Shown: in pieces, positions 22,209-29,380 of the stretch
Layout of the letters: each line of letters begins with the position of its first letter
How positions within the stretch are numbered: the first letter of the stretch is position 1
IMG/VR virus record: IMGVR_UViG_3300034374_007660
Location: 1-35,519 of that record
Length of the DNA: 35,519 nt
Reading direction: 5' to 3' (one strand)
Source of the DNA: a virus
Program-made: the position numbers and the translations under genes
Notes under the pieces: model-generated
Databases searched by the model: none
Told to the model about the DNA's origin: nothing
Seen by the model: only the letters and a program-made list of their open reading frames with translations

Positions 22209-23300
22209 TCAATTTTGCTCCTGGTTGTCAACGGGCATTTGGAAATCAACATCCACCTTGTCATAAAGTTCCAAGAATGCTTGCTTGGTCTCATCGTCAA
22301 AACGATTCACACAAACTTGAATTGCCTTCGCTTTATCGGCAAAGATGCTGTAAGCACGAATGATGTGAACAAGACGGCGAGTGGAAATGATTTCCTCAAT
22401 ACCCCCATCATAGAAGGTCTTGCGGATAATATCTGCCCAATCGACAAGACGCTTACAGAAATCACGATCTTCAACACCAAGATCTAAGGCAATACCTTCA
22501 AGAATCTTTTGTTCGATAGCAGGGGAAGGATATTCTTGTTCGAAGGTGACAGGGAATCGCTCCAAGAATGCCTCATTGAGCACATTGGTTCCAATAAAGC
22601 GACCGTCATCGCTGCCTTTACCTTTAGTATTTGCAGTCGCAATAACATTGAACCCCTTTGTTGGATTGATAAACTTACCAATTTTTTTCAGAAACACACC
22701 TTTACCTTCAAGAATGGACTGAAGGCAGAGGATTTTATTGCTAGCAAGGTCAATTTCATCGAGTAGCAAGATTGCTCCTCGTTGGAGTGCTTCCACGACA
22801 GGTCCGTTATGCCAAACAGTTGCCCCATCGATAAGACGGAAACCACCAATAAGATCGTCTTCATCAGTCTCAATAGTAATATTTACACGAATCAACTCAC
22901 GACCAAGTTGAGAACAAGCTTGTTCTACGCTGAACGTTTTACCATTTCCAGATAGTCCAGTAATAAACGTTGGGTAGAAAAGGCGGGATTGAATAATCTT
23001 TTTAATATCACCAAAGTTGCCAAAGCGGACGAAAGTGTCATCTTTTTCAGGAATGAGGTTTTGTTCAACGGCAGGAAGAGCGGCAGGTGCCTGATAGTTG
23101 CGCTCAATCTCTTCTACCTTTTGAGGAGTGACTTCAAGATTCCACTTACCGCGACCAACCTTATATTGAGACAATTTGTTGGTCACGGTTTGATAGTTGG
23201 CACCGTTCATGGCACACCAGGCACGGATATCGCCGCTTGCCACAGACTCACCATATAGAGACTGCAAAGAGGTGCGGATGTAATCTGCGGAAAGAGACAT
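22209..23300 (-). CDS. cobS: CobS-like MoxR-type AAA+ ATPase
   Basis: The 363-aa protein is the one usually called CobS in cyanophages, after the ATPase of aerobic cobaltochelatase. Walker A is GLSGNGKT at 115-122, Walker B is LLLDEID at 178-184, and the sensor 1 region is VIATANTKGKG. The N-terminal 90 residues look like a helical adaptor domain. MoxR/CobS ATPases act with VWA partners to remodel a target or insert a metal; the zincin/VWA gene at 23751 is the obvious partner. Start ATG at 23300; a TTG at 23321 lies further up. The leader is only about 25 nt, without a clear ribosome binding site. Confidence 0.9.
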   Translation of the reverse strand: MSLSADYIRTSLQSLYGESVASGDIRAWCAMNGANYQTVTNKLSQYKVGRGKWNLEVTPQKVEEIERNYQAPAALPAVEQNLIPEKDDTFVRFGNFGDIKKIIQSRLFYPTFITGLSGNGKTFSVEQACSQLGRELIRVNITIETDEDDLIGGFRLIDGATVWHNGPVVEALQRGAILLLDEIDLASNKILCLQSILEGKGVFLKKIGKFINPTKGFNVIATANTKGKGSDDGRFIGTNVLNEAFLERFPVTFEQEYPSPAIEQKILEGIALDLGVEDRDFCKRLVDWADIIRKTFYDGGIEEIISTRRLVHIIRAYSIFADKAKAIQVCVNRFDDETKQAFLELYDKVDVDFQMPVDNQEQN

Positions 23301-23329
23301 GATGTAGGTTGGTTGTTTCAACTGAAGTT

Positions 23330-23335
23330 ATTATA
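23330..23335 (-). promoter_or_regulatory. TATAAT promoter for the cobS-gp45-gp44-regA operon
   Basis: Perfect TATAAT 30 nt upstream of the cobS ATG. The -35 region is occupied by GC-rich tandem repeats and has no TTGACA, which suggests a need for an activator. No other obvious promoter was found for the 6-kb operon. Confidence 0.6.
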
Positions 23336-23367
23336 GGGCAGAGTCGGGGCAGAGTGAGGGCAGAGTG
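23335..23367 (-). repeat. Three 11-bp tandem repeats at the cobS promoter
   Basis: Three consecutive 11-bp units (minus strand CACTCTGCCCT, CACTCTGCCCC, GACTCTGCCCT), each sharing ACTCTGCCC. The last base of the third unit is the first T of the TATAAT. The period is close to one DNA helical turn, as expected for binding sites on one face. The region is much richer in GC than its surroundings. Confidence 0.85.
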
Positions 23368-23370
23368 GAC

Positions 23371-23390
23371 GGTTTAGAAACTGTCCTACC
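23371..23390 (-). other. Small imperfect inverted repeat between two operons
   Basis: Around 23368-23387 the sequence ggacggttt/aaactgtcc forms an 8-of-9 inverted repeat separated by 2 nt, just after the 57-aa ORF stop. There is no U-run, so it is a poor terminator; it may be an mRNA end structure or operator. Confidence 0.3.
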
Positions 23391-23392
23391 TA

Positions 23393-23566
23393 TCATTTCC
23401 TACTTCTTCTTTTAGATCTAGTCGGAGCAGGTGCTTCTTCTACTACAGGCGCTTCTTCTACTACGGGAGCAGGTGCTTCTTCTACTACGGGAGCAGGTGC
23501 TTCTTCTACAACAGGTGTTGGAGCAGGAGCGCTTTTACCTCTGATCAAATCTCCAAATCTACTCAT
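23393..23566 (-). CDS. Pro/Ala/Val/Glu repeat miniprotein, 57 aa
   Basis: The product starts MSRFGDLIRGKSAPAP, has repeats of VVEEAPAP (three full copies of an 8-residue, 24-nt unit and one short copy), and ends in a basic tail PTRSKRRSRK. The ATG overlaps the upstream stop as ATGA. I recall longer cyanophage proteins with the same start and repeat, followed by a folded C-terminal domain. This one seems to have lost or never had that domain. Likely disordered linker protein; function unknown. Confidence 0.7.
   Translation of the reverse strand: MSRFGDLIRGKSAPAPTPVVEEAPAPVVEEAPAPVVEEAPVVEEAPAPTRSKRRSRK
23427..23525 (-). repeat. 24-nt coding tandem repeat
   Basis: The unit gcaggtgcttcttctactacggga recurs with few changes on the plus strand and encodes APAPVVEE-type units. 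One short copy lacks the APAP part. Slippage could change copy number without breaking the frame. Confidence 0.75.
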
Positions 23567-23754
23567 TTTCTCAAATACAATTCTTCTCTCTTATTTAGGA
23601 AATACTCTTTAGAAATAATCTTGAGATTATATCCCGGAAAATATTGCTTAGCAATAGCACCAACACCCATAGCGGTGATGGCACTATTGACAACAATCAA
23701 TACTTCTTTTGTTTCTTCTACAACTACGTGTTGAAGAGGAAAATTTTTATTCAT
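23563..23754 (-). CDS. Hypothetical protein, 63 aa
   Basis: A strand-rich start (VVVEETKEVLIVVNS), a small-residue stretch AITAMGVGAIAKQYFPGY, then NLKIISKEYFLNKREEL. Overlaps both neighbours by ATGA. The central segment is hydrophobic but short. Function unknown. Confidence 0.63.
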   Translation of the reverse strand: MNKNFPLQHVVVEETKEVLIVVNSAITAMGVGAIAKQYFPGYNLKIISKEYFLNKREELYLRK

Positions 23755-25829
23755 ACAACTAGATTGATAAATTCTGAAAGGATTTTTTTATTCATTTTTT
23801 TGCCCTTCAAGCTCTTGACAAATGCTTTTTTGATTTGAGTTTTGGTAGCATCTTCTTCAACATCAAATTCAGAAGAACTTGACATTACAGAAGAAGAAAG
23901 GGCAAAGTAGCTATGATAACCGGCATTCTTGAGTACAAATGTCTTTTCTTTTCTCCAGTCTTTCATAGTATTTTCCAAAAGTTCTGGACTTGTTTGACAA
24001 TGGCGACGAATGAATGTTCCAGCATCAGAACCATTATTTAGCACACGAATACCAATAAAGTTAGTGTCTTTGAAATTGTCACGAAGATTGCGAAGAAGCA
24101 CACCCGTAAACTCATCATATCGATTAGTAAGCGTATAAGTTGTGCCCAATTTACGATCACGAAGGAAACAATCTTCTCCAACATAAATGCAACCCAGGTA
24201 AGGTTTGTCATAACGAGAAACTTCCTTATGAAACTTCAAAGGATTTGCCTCGCCATCGGTAAGAATTACACACTGAACTTTTTGAAGAGAATGTTGCTTC
24301 TTAAATTGAGGAATAATTTGATGAAGAGCAATCAGTGTTTCATTTAAAGGAGTGCCAGAAAGATGCATACCACTCGGAATAGAATAATTACAATAGTGAG
24401 CAAAAGAATGAACAATACGATAGATATTGAGCATACTCTCTTCCAATGTCTTGGCATTGACATTACTGGTAAGAATATTCATAAGTGAAAACCACTCACC
24501 AACAGCAATTACTCCATTCTTTTTTTCATAGGCACGTTCGCGAATATTTGCCACACCATTCTCATCATGAACAACATAAGGATATTCGGAAGTAAAGGCA
24601 TAAACATCAAAAGGAATATTTACTTTACGACAGAACCAAATAAGATTAAAGAGTTGTTTGATAGTATCTTCCAAGACATACTGCATTGAACCAGACCAAT
24701 CCAGAATGAAGATAAGACCATGATTCTTACCATCTGCAAAGGTAGTTACTTTTTTGAACAGGTCTTCGTTATATCGGTAAGTGTGAAGGTTAGAGCAATC
24801 TAAGACTCCAGTACGGCTAGTAGTGGCACGAGCATAACTATCAGCAGATTTTCGACATTCAAATTCTTTGACAAGATAATTCACCTCCTTTTGAGCAGAG
24901 CGTTTGAACTCTTTATATTTGCTATCGACATCCCCAAATAAATCAAGATCAGGAGTAGCGTCATCCCAATGATTATTGATTAACTCATGAATTTCTGAAT
25001 TTGGAATAACACATTTTTTTAAATCAAGTTTAGGAATTTCAATATAATTACTCTCACGACTAAACATATCCACCAGGTTTTTGAGACCCTTTTCAAGGGA
25101 CTTCATGGTTTCAACTTCTGGATCTGGATTTGATGCTTCTTTGTTATCTTCTTTTTTCTGCTCAACATTTCCACCACCTTCGGTAGGACCATCACTCTCT
25201 GTCATATCTGGTTGATCATTCTCACCAGTCTGTGTTTCATCAGTATGAGTTTCTTGTTGCTGATGCTGATCAGTCTTGGGAATCTGTTTCTTACAGTAAT
25301 TATAAAGAGCCTCTGCTGCTATAAGAACATCCTCAAAATCTTCACAACCTTCGACCATACGAACTATTGCTTTTTCAATCTCCGTAAACTTAACATTAAT
25401 AAAATTTCCAATCTTGAAGTGAAGATTGATACGATCGGCAAGATTCATCTTCTCAAGATCTTCACCTTCAAGACAGAAGAAGTCTTGGTCAGAAAGTTCT
25501 TTATATCCTTTATAGAAAGTCTTGGCAAGACCCATATAACGACGCTTCATCAGTTTTTCGATGCGAACATCCTCTACCACATTCACAAACTGCGGAGGTG
25601 CTTTGCATTGCTTTGTCCAGTCCTCATCAGGCGTATAGAGGGCATGACCTACCTCATGACCGACAAGCATATCATACACAGTCGAACTCGCTTTCTCCCA
25701 CATAGGAAGCGTTAGAACGCGAGTGTGAACATTAAAACAAGCAGTCTCTACTTTCTTGTGCTCAACCACAAGATCTTCGGTGGCAAGAAGTTTGGCAAGT
25801 TGAGACTTGATTTCGTGATTGACTGCCAT
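23751..25829 (-). CDS. CobT-like protein: zincin motif plus VWA domain
   Basis: The 692-aa protein has a metalloprotease-type HEVGH at 58-62 with a possible third ligand in NVVEDVRIEKL (residues 83-93). An acidic, Gln/Glu-rich linker covers about 186-240. A VWA domain has the metal-ion-dependent adhesion motif DWSGSM at 377-382 and later TDGEANP. CobT of cobaltochelatase and MoxR-partner VWA proteins have the same VWA placement. With the CobS-like ATPase 0.5 kb downstream it likely forms an ATPase/VWA machine. Whether it cuts protein or handles metal is not shown. The ATG at 25829 begins MAVNHEIKSQL; the longer frame starts only at a TTG. Confidence 0.87.
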   Translation of the reverse strand: MAVNHEIKSQLAKLLATEDLVVEHKKVETACFNVHTRVLTLPMWEKASSTVYDMLVGHEVGHALYTPDEDWTKQCKAPPQFVNVVEDVRIEKLMKRRYMGLAKTFYKGYKELSDQDFFCLEGEDLEKMNLADRINLHFKIGNFINVKFTEIEKAIVRMVEGCEDFEDVLIAAEALYNYCKKQIPKTDQHQQQETHTDETQTGENDQPDMTESDGPTEGGGNVEQKKEDNKEASNPDPEVETMKSLEKGLKNLVDMFSRESNYIEIPKLDLKKCVIPNSEIHELINNHWDDATPDLDLFGDVDSKYKEFKRSAQKEVNYLVKEFECRKSADSYARATTSRTGVLDCSNLHTYRYNEDLFKKVTTFADGKNHGLIFILDWSGSMQYVLEDTIKQLFNLIWFCRKVNIPFDVYAFTSEYPYVVHDENGVANIRERAYEKKNGVIAVGEWFSLMNILTSNVNAKTLEESMLNIYRIVHSFAHYCNYSIPSGMHLSGTPLNETLIALHQIIPQFKKQHSLQKVQCVILTDGEANPLKFHKEVSRYDKPYLGCIYVGEDCFLRDRKLGTTYTLTNRYDEFTGVLLRNLRDNFKDTNFIGIRVLNNGSDAGTFIRRHCQTSPELLENTMKDWRKEKTFVLKNAGYHSYFALSSSVMSSSSEFDVEEDATKTQIKKAFVKSLKGKKMNKKILSEFINLVV

Positions 25830-25850
25830 TGATCCGTTGCGTATGGACCT

Positions 25851-25856
25851 ATTATA
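25851..25856 (-). promoter_or_regulatory. TATAAT promoter for the zincin/VWA gene
   Basis: Perfect TATAAT 22 nt upstream of the ATG at 25829, one base after the U-run of the preceding terminator. No -35 can be recognised because the hairpin occupies that place. Confidence 0.6.
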
Positions 25857-25857
25857 C

Positions 25858-25885
25858 AAAAAAAAGAGGGTGGTGAGACCCTCTT
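25858..25885 (-). terminator. Rho-independent terminator after the late 185-aa gene
   Basis: Stem AAGAGGGT/ACCCTCTT (25864-25871 with 25878-25885), 6-nt loop, followed by six or more T residues on the minus strand. It begins 28 nt past the gene stop. Confidence 0.9.
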
Positions 25886-25912
25886 GTATGCCAGTTTTGG
25901 AAAGTTGTCTTC

Positions 25913-26470
25913 TTAGTTACGAAGTGCCTTACGACGTTTCTTCTCAATCTGCTTACGAGTAAGAACTTCTCCTTGACCACGATTAGCATCAGGATCGTAG
26001 TTGCTAGGAGGAGTATAGTTACTTCCGAAAGACTTAATATTAGATCTTACACGTTTTGTATGTTCCTTATTGCTCATACGACGTGAATCTTCATCAAGTA
26101 TTTCTCCAACAATACTCTCTCTCCAATCTTCACTCATATTCACCATAATTGCTTCTGCTGCTTCTTCTGTTTCAGCATATCCTTCATCAAGAAGGTGTGA
26201 GAGGATGATGTCGTAGAGATCTACTTCTTCCTGACGAAGTGCTTTACGACGACGCTTCTCTGCTTGCTTAGCACTTACGGTAGCACCTTGACCTCTGTTT
26301 GCTTCTGGATCCCAGTTTCTAGGTGGAGTATATTCTATTGTGCTACCTTTAAATCTCCTAATGTTGTCTCTTATACGAGCATCGTTCTTACCAGTTTCAT
26401 CAAGTTGCTGTTGATTTTCAACAACTTCCATATATGCTTCTTGAAGATTGTGAAGTTCTTTTGAATCCAT
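25913..26470 (-). CDS. Late protein with internal duplication, probable virion/prohead component
   Basis: The 185-aa protein has two copies of a basic module, at about residues 29-78 and 140-185. Each holds a TPPxNxDPxANRGQG stretch and an EKxRRKALR stretch. They flank a helical module (VDLYDIILSHLLDEGYAETE, later IMVNMSEDWRESIVGEIL). That central module recurs in cyanophage proteins as I recall. The start contains HNLQEA, which fits an L-x-E|A prohead-protease site. An exact late promoter lies 21 nt upstream and a strong terminator follows, so it is a single-gene late unit. Function is not known. Confidence 0.77.
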   Translation of the reverse strand: MDSKELHNLQEAYMEVVENQQQLDETGKNDARIRDNIRRFKGSTIEYTPPRNWDPEANRGQGATVSAKQAEKRRRKALRQEEVDLYDIILSHLLDEGYAETEEAAEAIMVNMSEDWRESIVGEILDEDSRRMSNKEHTKRVRSNIKSFGSNYTPPSNYDPDANRGQGEVLTRKQIEKKRRKALRN

Positions 26471-26490
26471 CTTACGAAATACTTTTTAGT

Positions 26491-26498
26491 TATTTATA
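26491..26498 (-). promoter_or_regulatory. T4-type late promoter TATAAATA
   Basis: Exact TATAAATA 21 nt upstream of the ATG at 26470. The first T is the end of the U-run of the terminator at 26498-26523. Confidence 0.82.
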
Positions 26499-26523
26499 AA
26501 AAAAAGGAAGTCAAAAGACTTCC
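26498..26523 (-). terminator. Rho-independent terminator after the 56-aa ORF
   Basis: Perfect 7-bp stem GGAAGTC/GACTTCC (26506-26512 with 26517-26523), 4-nt loop, followed by eight T residues on the minus strand. Confidence 0.88.
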
Positions 26524-26548
26524 CAGGTGGACACTTTTTAAACTGGAC

Positions 26549-26719
26549 TTATTTAAGCAACTCTACACAGATACGTTGACATACTCCTTTATTTTCGTCA
26601 CATTCAATTAAACAATTAAAATAATCATTAATTTTATCCAGTTGCTCATTACATTCATCAACCGTTTCTTCAAAGTGTTTCCAACCCGCAAGTTGATTAT
26701 ATGAAATTAGATTGTGCAT
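26549..26719 (-). CDS. Small Cys-containing hypothetical protein, 56 aa
   Basis: Starts MHNLISYNQLAGWKHFEETV. Four Cys residues follow (DECNEQL, FNCLIECDE, GVCQRIC region). GGAGG lies 5 nt before the ATG at 26719, which decides this start over the upstream ATGs at 26722 and 26737. It may be the only gene driven by the promoter at 26784-26811 before the terminator. Function unknown. Confidence 0.6.
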   Translation of the reverse strand: MHNLISYNQLAGWKHFEETVDECNEQLDKINDYFNCLIECDENKGVCQRICVELLK

Positions 26720-26737
26720 CATATCCTCCACGCACAT

Positions 26738-26873
26738 AGAATAACATAATCAAAAAATTTCAGATCATTTTGATTACCTCTTTATTCTATCGTATATAGT
26801 GCGGATTTCAAAACATTTCTCGTTTTTAATGAAGTTATATGTTTTTTTAACTTAACTCAAAATCTCTTAACTT
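26738..26873 (-). promoter_or_regulatory. Intergenic leader with sigma70-like promoter
   Basis: TTGAAA (26811-26806) and TAGAAT (26789-26784), each 5 of 6 to consensus, are spaced 16 nt. The leader holds the inverted repeat AATCAAAA/TTTTGATT. The distal part, AT-rich with repeated AGTTAAG, shows nothing else. This is the longest stretch without a gene in this part of the window. Confidence 0.6.
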
Positions 26874-27188
26874 TTAATCACGCTGTCTCCAATCATCACT
26901 GCGGTCTTGCTTAAACCAATCATGAATATCATCAGCACCATTAAACCCCGTTTTGTAATTGGATGGGTCGGGGTCTCCTAATCCCATCCTATTCATAAAA
27001 TCATCCATACTACCCTCCTCAATATCATGAGCAGCATGACGACGGGCTTTGTTTAACATTTCTCTGGCAGAAGTATTTGCTTTTGCAAGTTTTTCTGCCC
27101 ATATCATATCTTCTAGTTTGACTTCCTGTTTATTTGCGATGCACTTACAAATAAACTCTAACCGAAGTCTGTATTGGGTGGAAAGCAT
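26874..27188 (-). CDS. Conserved cyanophage-type hypothetical protein, 104 aa
   Basis: Sequence features are LSTQYRLRLEFICKCIANKQ, LEDMIWAEKLAKANTSAREM, LNKARRHAA, then an acidic linker and LGDPDPSNYKTGFNGADDI. I recognise this pattern from T4-like cyanophages next to gp46, without a known function. It is probably a helical N-terminal domain with a flexible acidic tail. It begins 1 nt after the previous ORF stops. Confidence 0.75.
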   Translation of the reverse strand: MLSTQYRLRLEFICKCIANKQEVKLEDMIWAEKLAKANTSAREMLNKARRHAAHDIEEGSMDDFMNRMGLGDPDPSNYKTGFNGADDIHDWFKQDRSDDWRQRD

Positions 27189-27189
27189 A

Positions 27190-27387
27190 TTATTCTTCCG
27201 AAAGATGGTGCTCTAGTTGATTGATTCTATTGAACTCCTGATAAGCAACTTCAGATCTTACATGAAGTATATGCCTAATATCATTCATGATAGAAGTAGG
27301 TTCTATGCCATCATCTAGATATTTACCTATCGATTCCTTGAGATAACGATATCTATGCCATTCAGGCGAATAAGGTATGTATCCCAT
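27190..27387 (-). CDS. Small hypothetical protein, 65 aa
   Basis: MGYIPYSPEWHRYRYLKESI, then helical IMNDIRHILHVRSEVAYQEF ending HLSEE. It lies 30 nt after gp46 in the same direction. Function unknown. Confidence 0.66.
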   Translation of the reverse strand: MGYIPYSPEWHRYRYLKESIGKYLDDGIEPTSIMNDIRHILHVRSEVAYQEFNRINQLEHHLSEE

Positions 27388-27417
27388 AATTAAAAATGTC
27401 CATAGTACTAATGGTAT

Positions 27418-29127
27418 TTAGATCATTCTACTGAATCCTTTCACTTTGTCAAATCGAATTACTTCCCCAAACTTATCTTCCAATCCCGTCTTATGAGAGA
27501 TGACAAATATATTTGCGTCTTTGATGACAAAGCGAATAATTTTGAGAAACTCATCTGTTCCAAATCCATCCAAAGATGAGTCAAAAACTTCATCCATAAT
27601 AAGAAGGTTTGTATTTACAGAATTCTTCAATCTGGCAACTTCCCGCCAAGTAAAAAGTAGCGCAAGATCAATACGCATCTTTTCACCTTCGCTGAATGAA
27701 GAATATGAAAAATCCTCATGAATAGGAGATTTTATAGTTTCATTGAACTCTTCATCAAGATAAAAGTTGATGTAAAAATCCATCAACTGCAAATATCGAT
27801 TAACCTGTTGATTAATGAAGGGCAAATACTTTTTAATGATTTTAGTCTTGACTCCATCATCTTTAAGGAGGGAATAAGAGAACTCATAGTTTAGCATTTG
27901 CTCCTTCTTATTACTCAGGTCTTCAAACGTTTTTTGAAGACCTTCTTGAAACTCATCTAATTTCTCATGTTCAGTATTTCGGTTTTGTAACTGATTGGTA
28001 ATAGTTTGAATTTCATGTTCAAGATCTCTGATTTGTCTCTGATTGAAACTAATCCGAGTATTGTTTTGAGAAATGCCATTATTGAGTTCAGTAATCTCCT
28101 TTGAAAGTGCAATGAATTGACGCTCTCTCTCCTTTTCAACTTTAATTGCTTCTTCAAGTTCTTTGTATCCTTGTTGAAGCTCCTTTGCTTTATTTTGAGC
28201 GTCTGTAATTCTATTTAATCGAAACTCTTCTTCTATATCCTGAGTGCATGTAGGGCATACCGAATTTTCGGTAAAAAACATGTGTTCTTTGGTAATTGTA
28301 CCTACCTTTTGAGACAATTTACCTTTGAGATTGTTTAGTTTTACTAACTTGTCACCCGCACCAATAACTTCTTCCTGTTCTTTTGTGAGACTATGAATAG
28401 TCTCTTCTGTTCCCGAATTCTCCTCAATATAAATGCCAACTTCTCCATCTAACTTGATAATCTTTTCTTTGTTGGCATTTATATTAGCATTTCCGCGATT
28501 CTCAAGTTCTTCAATAAAGTCTTTCTGCATCTTGACTTTATCTTTTAAGTTTTCTTTCCTCAAATCAAGTGACTTAATCTGCTCCTTAAGATTTCTCATC
28601 TTATCCTTGAGCAAATTATTCATTGCGGAGAATATGCGAATATCCAAGAGATCTTCAATAACCTCTCGACGATTTGTACTATTCAACTGCATGAAGGGAA
28701 CAAAATTGCTACTACCCAAAATCACAATTTGAGTAAATGATTTGTAGTTTACTTTTAGAATGTTCTCTTCAAGAATGCGTTGATTAGCACGATCATCTGC
28801 CTCTTTATGAAGAGCAACTCCGTTGACTTCAATATCAAACACATTTGGTTTGATTCCACGACGAACTAAGTATTCCTTATTGTTTACAATAAACTCAATT
28901 TCTACAAGACAATCTCTTTCATTTGTTGTATTGATAAGTTGGTTTTTATTTATTTTTCTAAACGCCTTGTTGAACAGAACAAATGTAAGTGCATCCAACA
29001 TAGTAGACTTGCCCGCACCATTTGTTCCAATGATTAGGTTTGTAGGACTCTTTTTAAAATCAATCTCTGTCCAGTGATTTCCAGTTGAGAGAAAATTTTT
29101 CCATTTAATCTTCTTGAAGGTTATCAT
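27418..29127 (-). CDS. 46: Recombination endonuclease subunit, T4 gp46-like (Rad50/SbcC)
   Basis: The 569-aa SMC-type ATPase works with gp47 to resect DNA ends for recombination-dependent replication and to degrade host DNA. Walker A is GTNGAGKS at 34-41. Long coiled-coil arms surround a zinc hook CPTC at 291-294. The C-terminal ABC signature is SFSEGEKMRIDLAL and Walker B is LLIMDEVFD. Length fits T4 gp46 (560 aa). It overlaps the DUF3110 gene by 23 nt. Confidence 0.96.
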   Translation of the reverse strand: MITFKKIKWKNFLSTGNHWTEIDFKKSPTNLIIGTNGAGKSTMLDALTFVLFNKAFRKINKNQLINTTNERDCLVEIEFIVNNKEYLVRRGIKPNVFDIEVNGVALHKEADDRANQRILEENILKVNYKSFTQIVILGSSNFVPFMQLNSTNRREVIEDLLDIRIFSAMNNLLKDKMRNLKEQIKSLDLRKENLKDKVKMQKDFIEELENRGNANINANKEKIIKLDGEVGIYIEENSGTEETIHSLTKEQEEVIGAGDKLVKLNNLKGKLSQKVGTITKEHMFFTENSVCPTCTQDIEEEFRLNRITDAQNKAKELQQGYKELEEAIKVEKERERQFIALSKEITELNNGISQNNTRISFNQRQIRDLEHEIQTITNQLQNRNTEHEKLDEFQEGLQKTFEDLSNKKEQMLNYEFSYSLLKDDGVKTKIIKKYLPFINQQVNRYLQLMDFYINFYLDEEFNETIKSPIHEDFSYSSFSEGEKMRIDLALLFTWREVARLKNSVNTNLLIMDEVFDSSLDGFGTDEFLKIIRFVIKDANIFVISHKTGLEDKFGEVIRFDKVKGFSRMI

Positions 29128-29380
29128 TCTTAGGTGGTATCACAATATCATTTGGTGTAATCACCGCATACTTGTAATTATACAATATGCAAGTTTTTAT
29201 GGCAAGTTCGTCATCGACTTCTACGACTTCCATTTCCTTATCTTCATCATCCTCAAGCATTAAAGCATAACGAGTGGCATCATCTTCTTCCTCAAAAAGA
29301 AACAGAACTTTTTCTCCCAAATTATTGTGGACGGCATATGCTCCGTCATCTTTTCTGTCTTTGAGGGTTAGAAGAAACAT
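29105..29380 (-). CDS. DUF3110 protein, 91 aa
   Basis: The sequence (MFLLTLKDRKDDGAYAVHNN, VLFLFEEEDDATRYALMLED, YAVITPNDIVIPP) matches the DUF3110 family of cyanobacteria and their phages. It is acidic and compact; function unknown. It sits exactly between gp47 and gp46, which form one complex. It overlaps gp46 by 23 nt and touches gp47 by TAATG-type overlap. This family is one reason to place the host among cyanobacteria. Confidence 0.85.
   Translation of the reverse strand: MFLLTLKDRKDDGAYAVHNNLGEKVLFLFEEEDDATRYALMLEDDEDKEMEVVEVDDELAIKTCILYNYKYAVITPNDIVIPPKNDNLQED

Noticed and set aside
22205-22300. N-terminal extension of the DUF3310 protein
   Set aside because: It would lie wholly within the end of cobS and has no support; the ATG at 22204 follows the cobS stop.
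25212-25715. 167-codon plus-strand frame inside the zincin/VWA gene
   Set aside because: The opposite strand encodes clear zincin and linker motifs; this frame is rich in Leu/Ile/Phe as antisense frames of AT-rich genes are.
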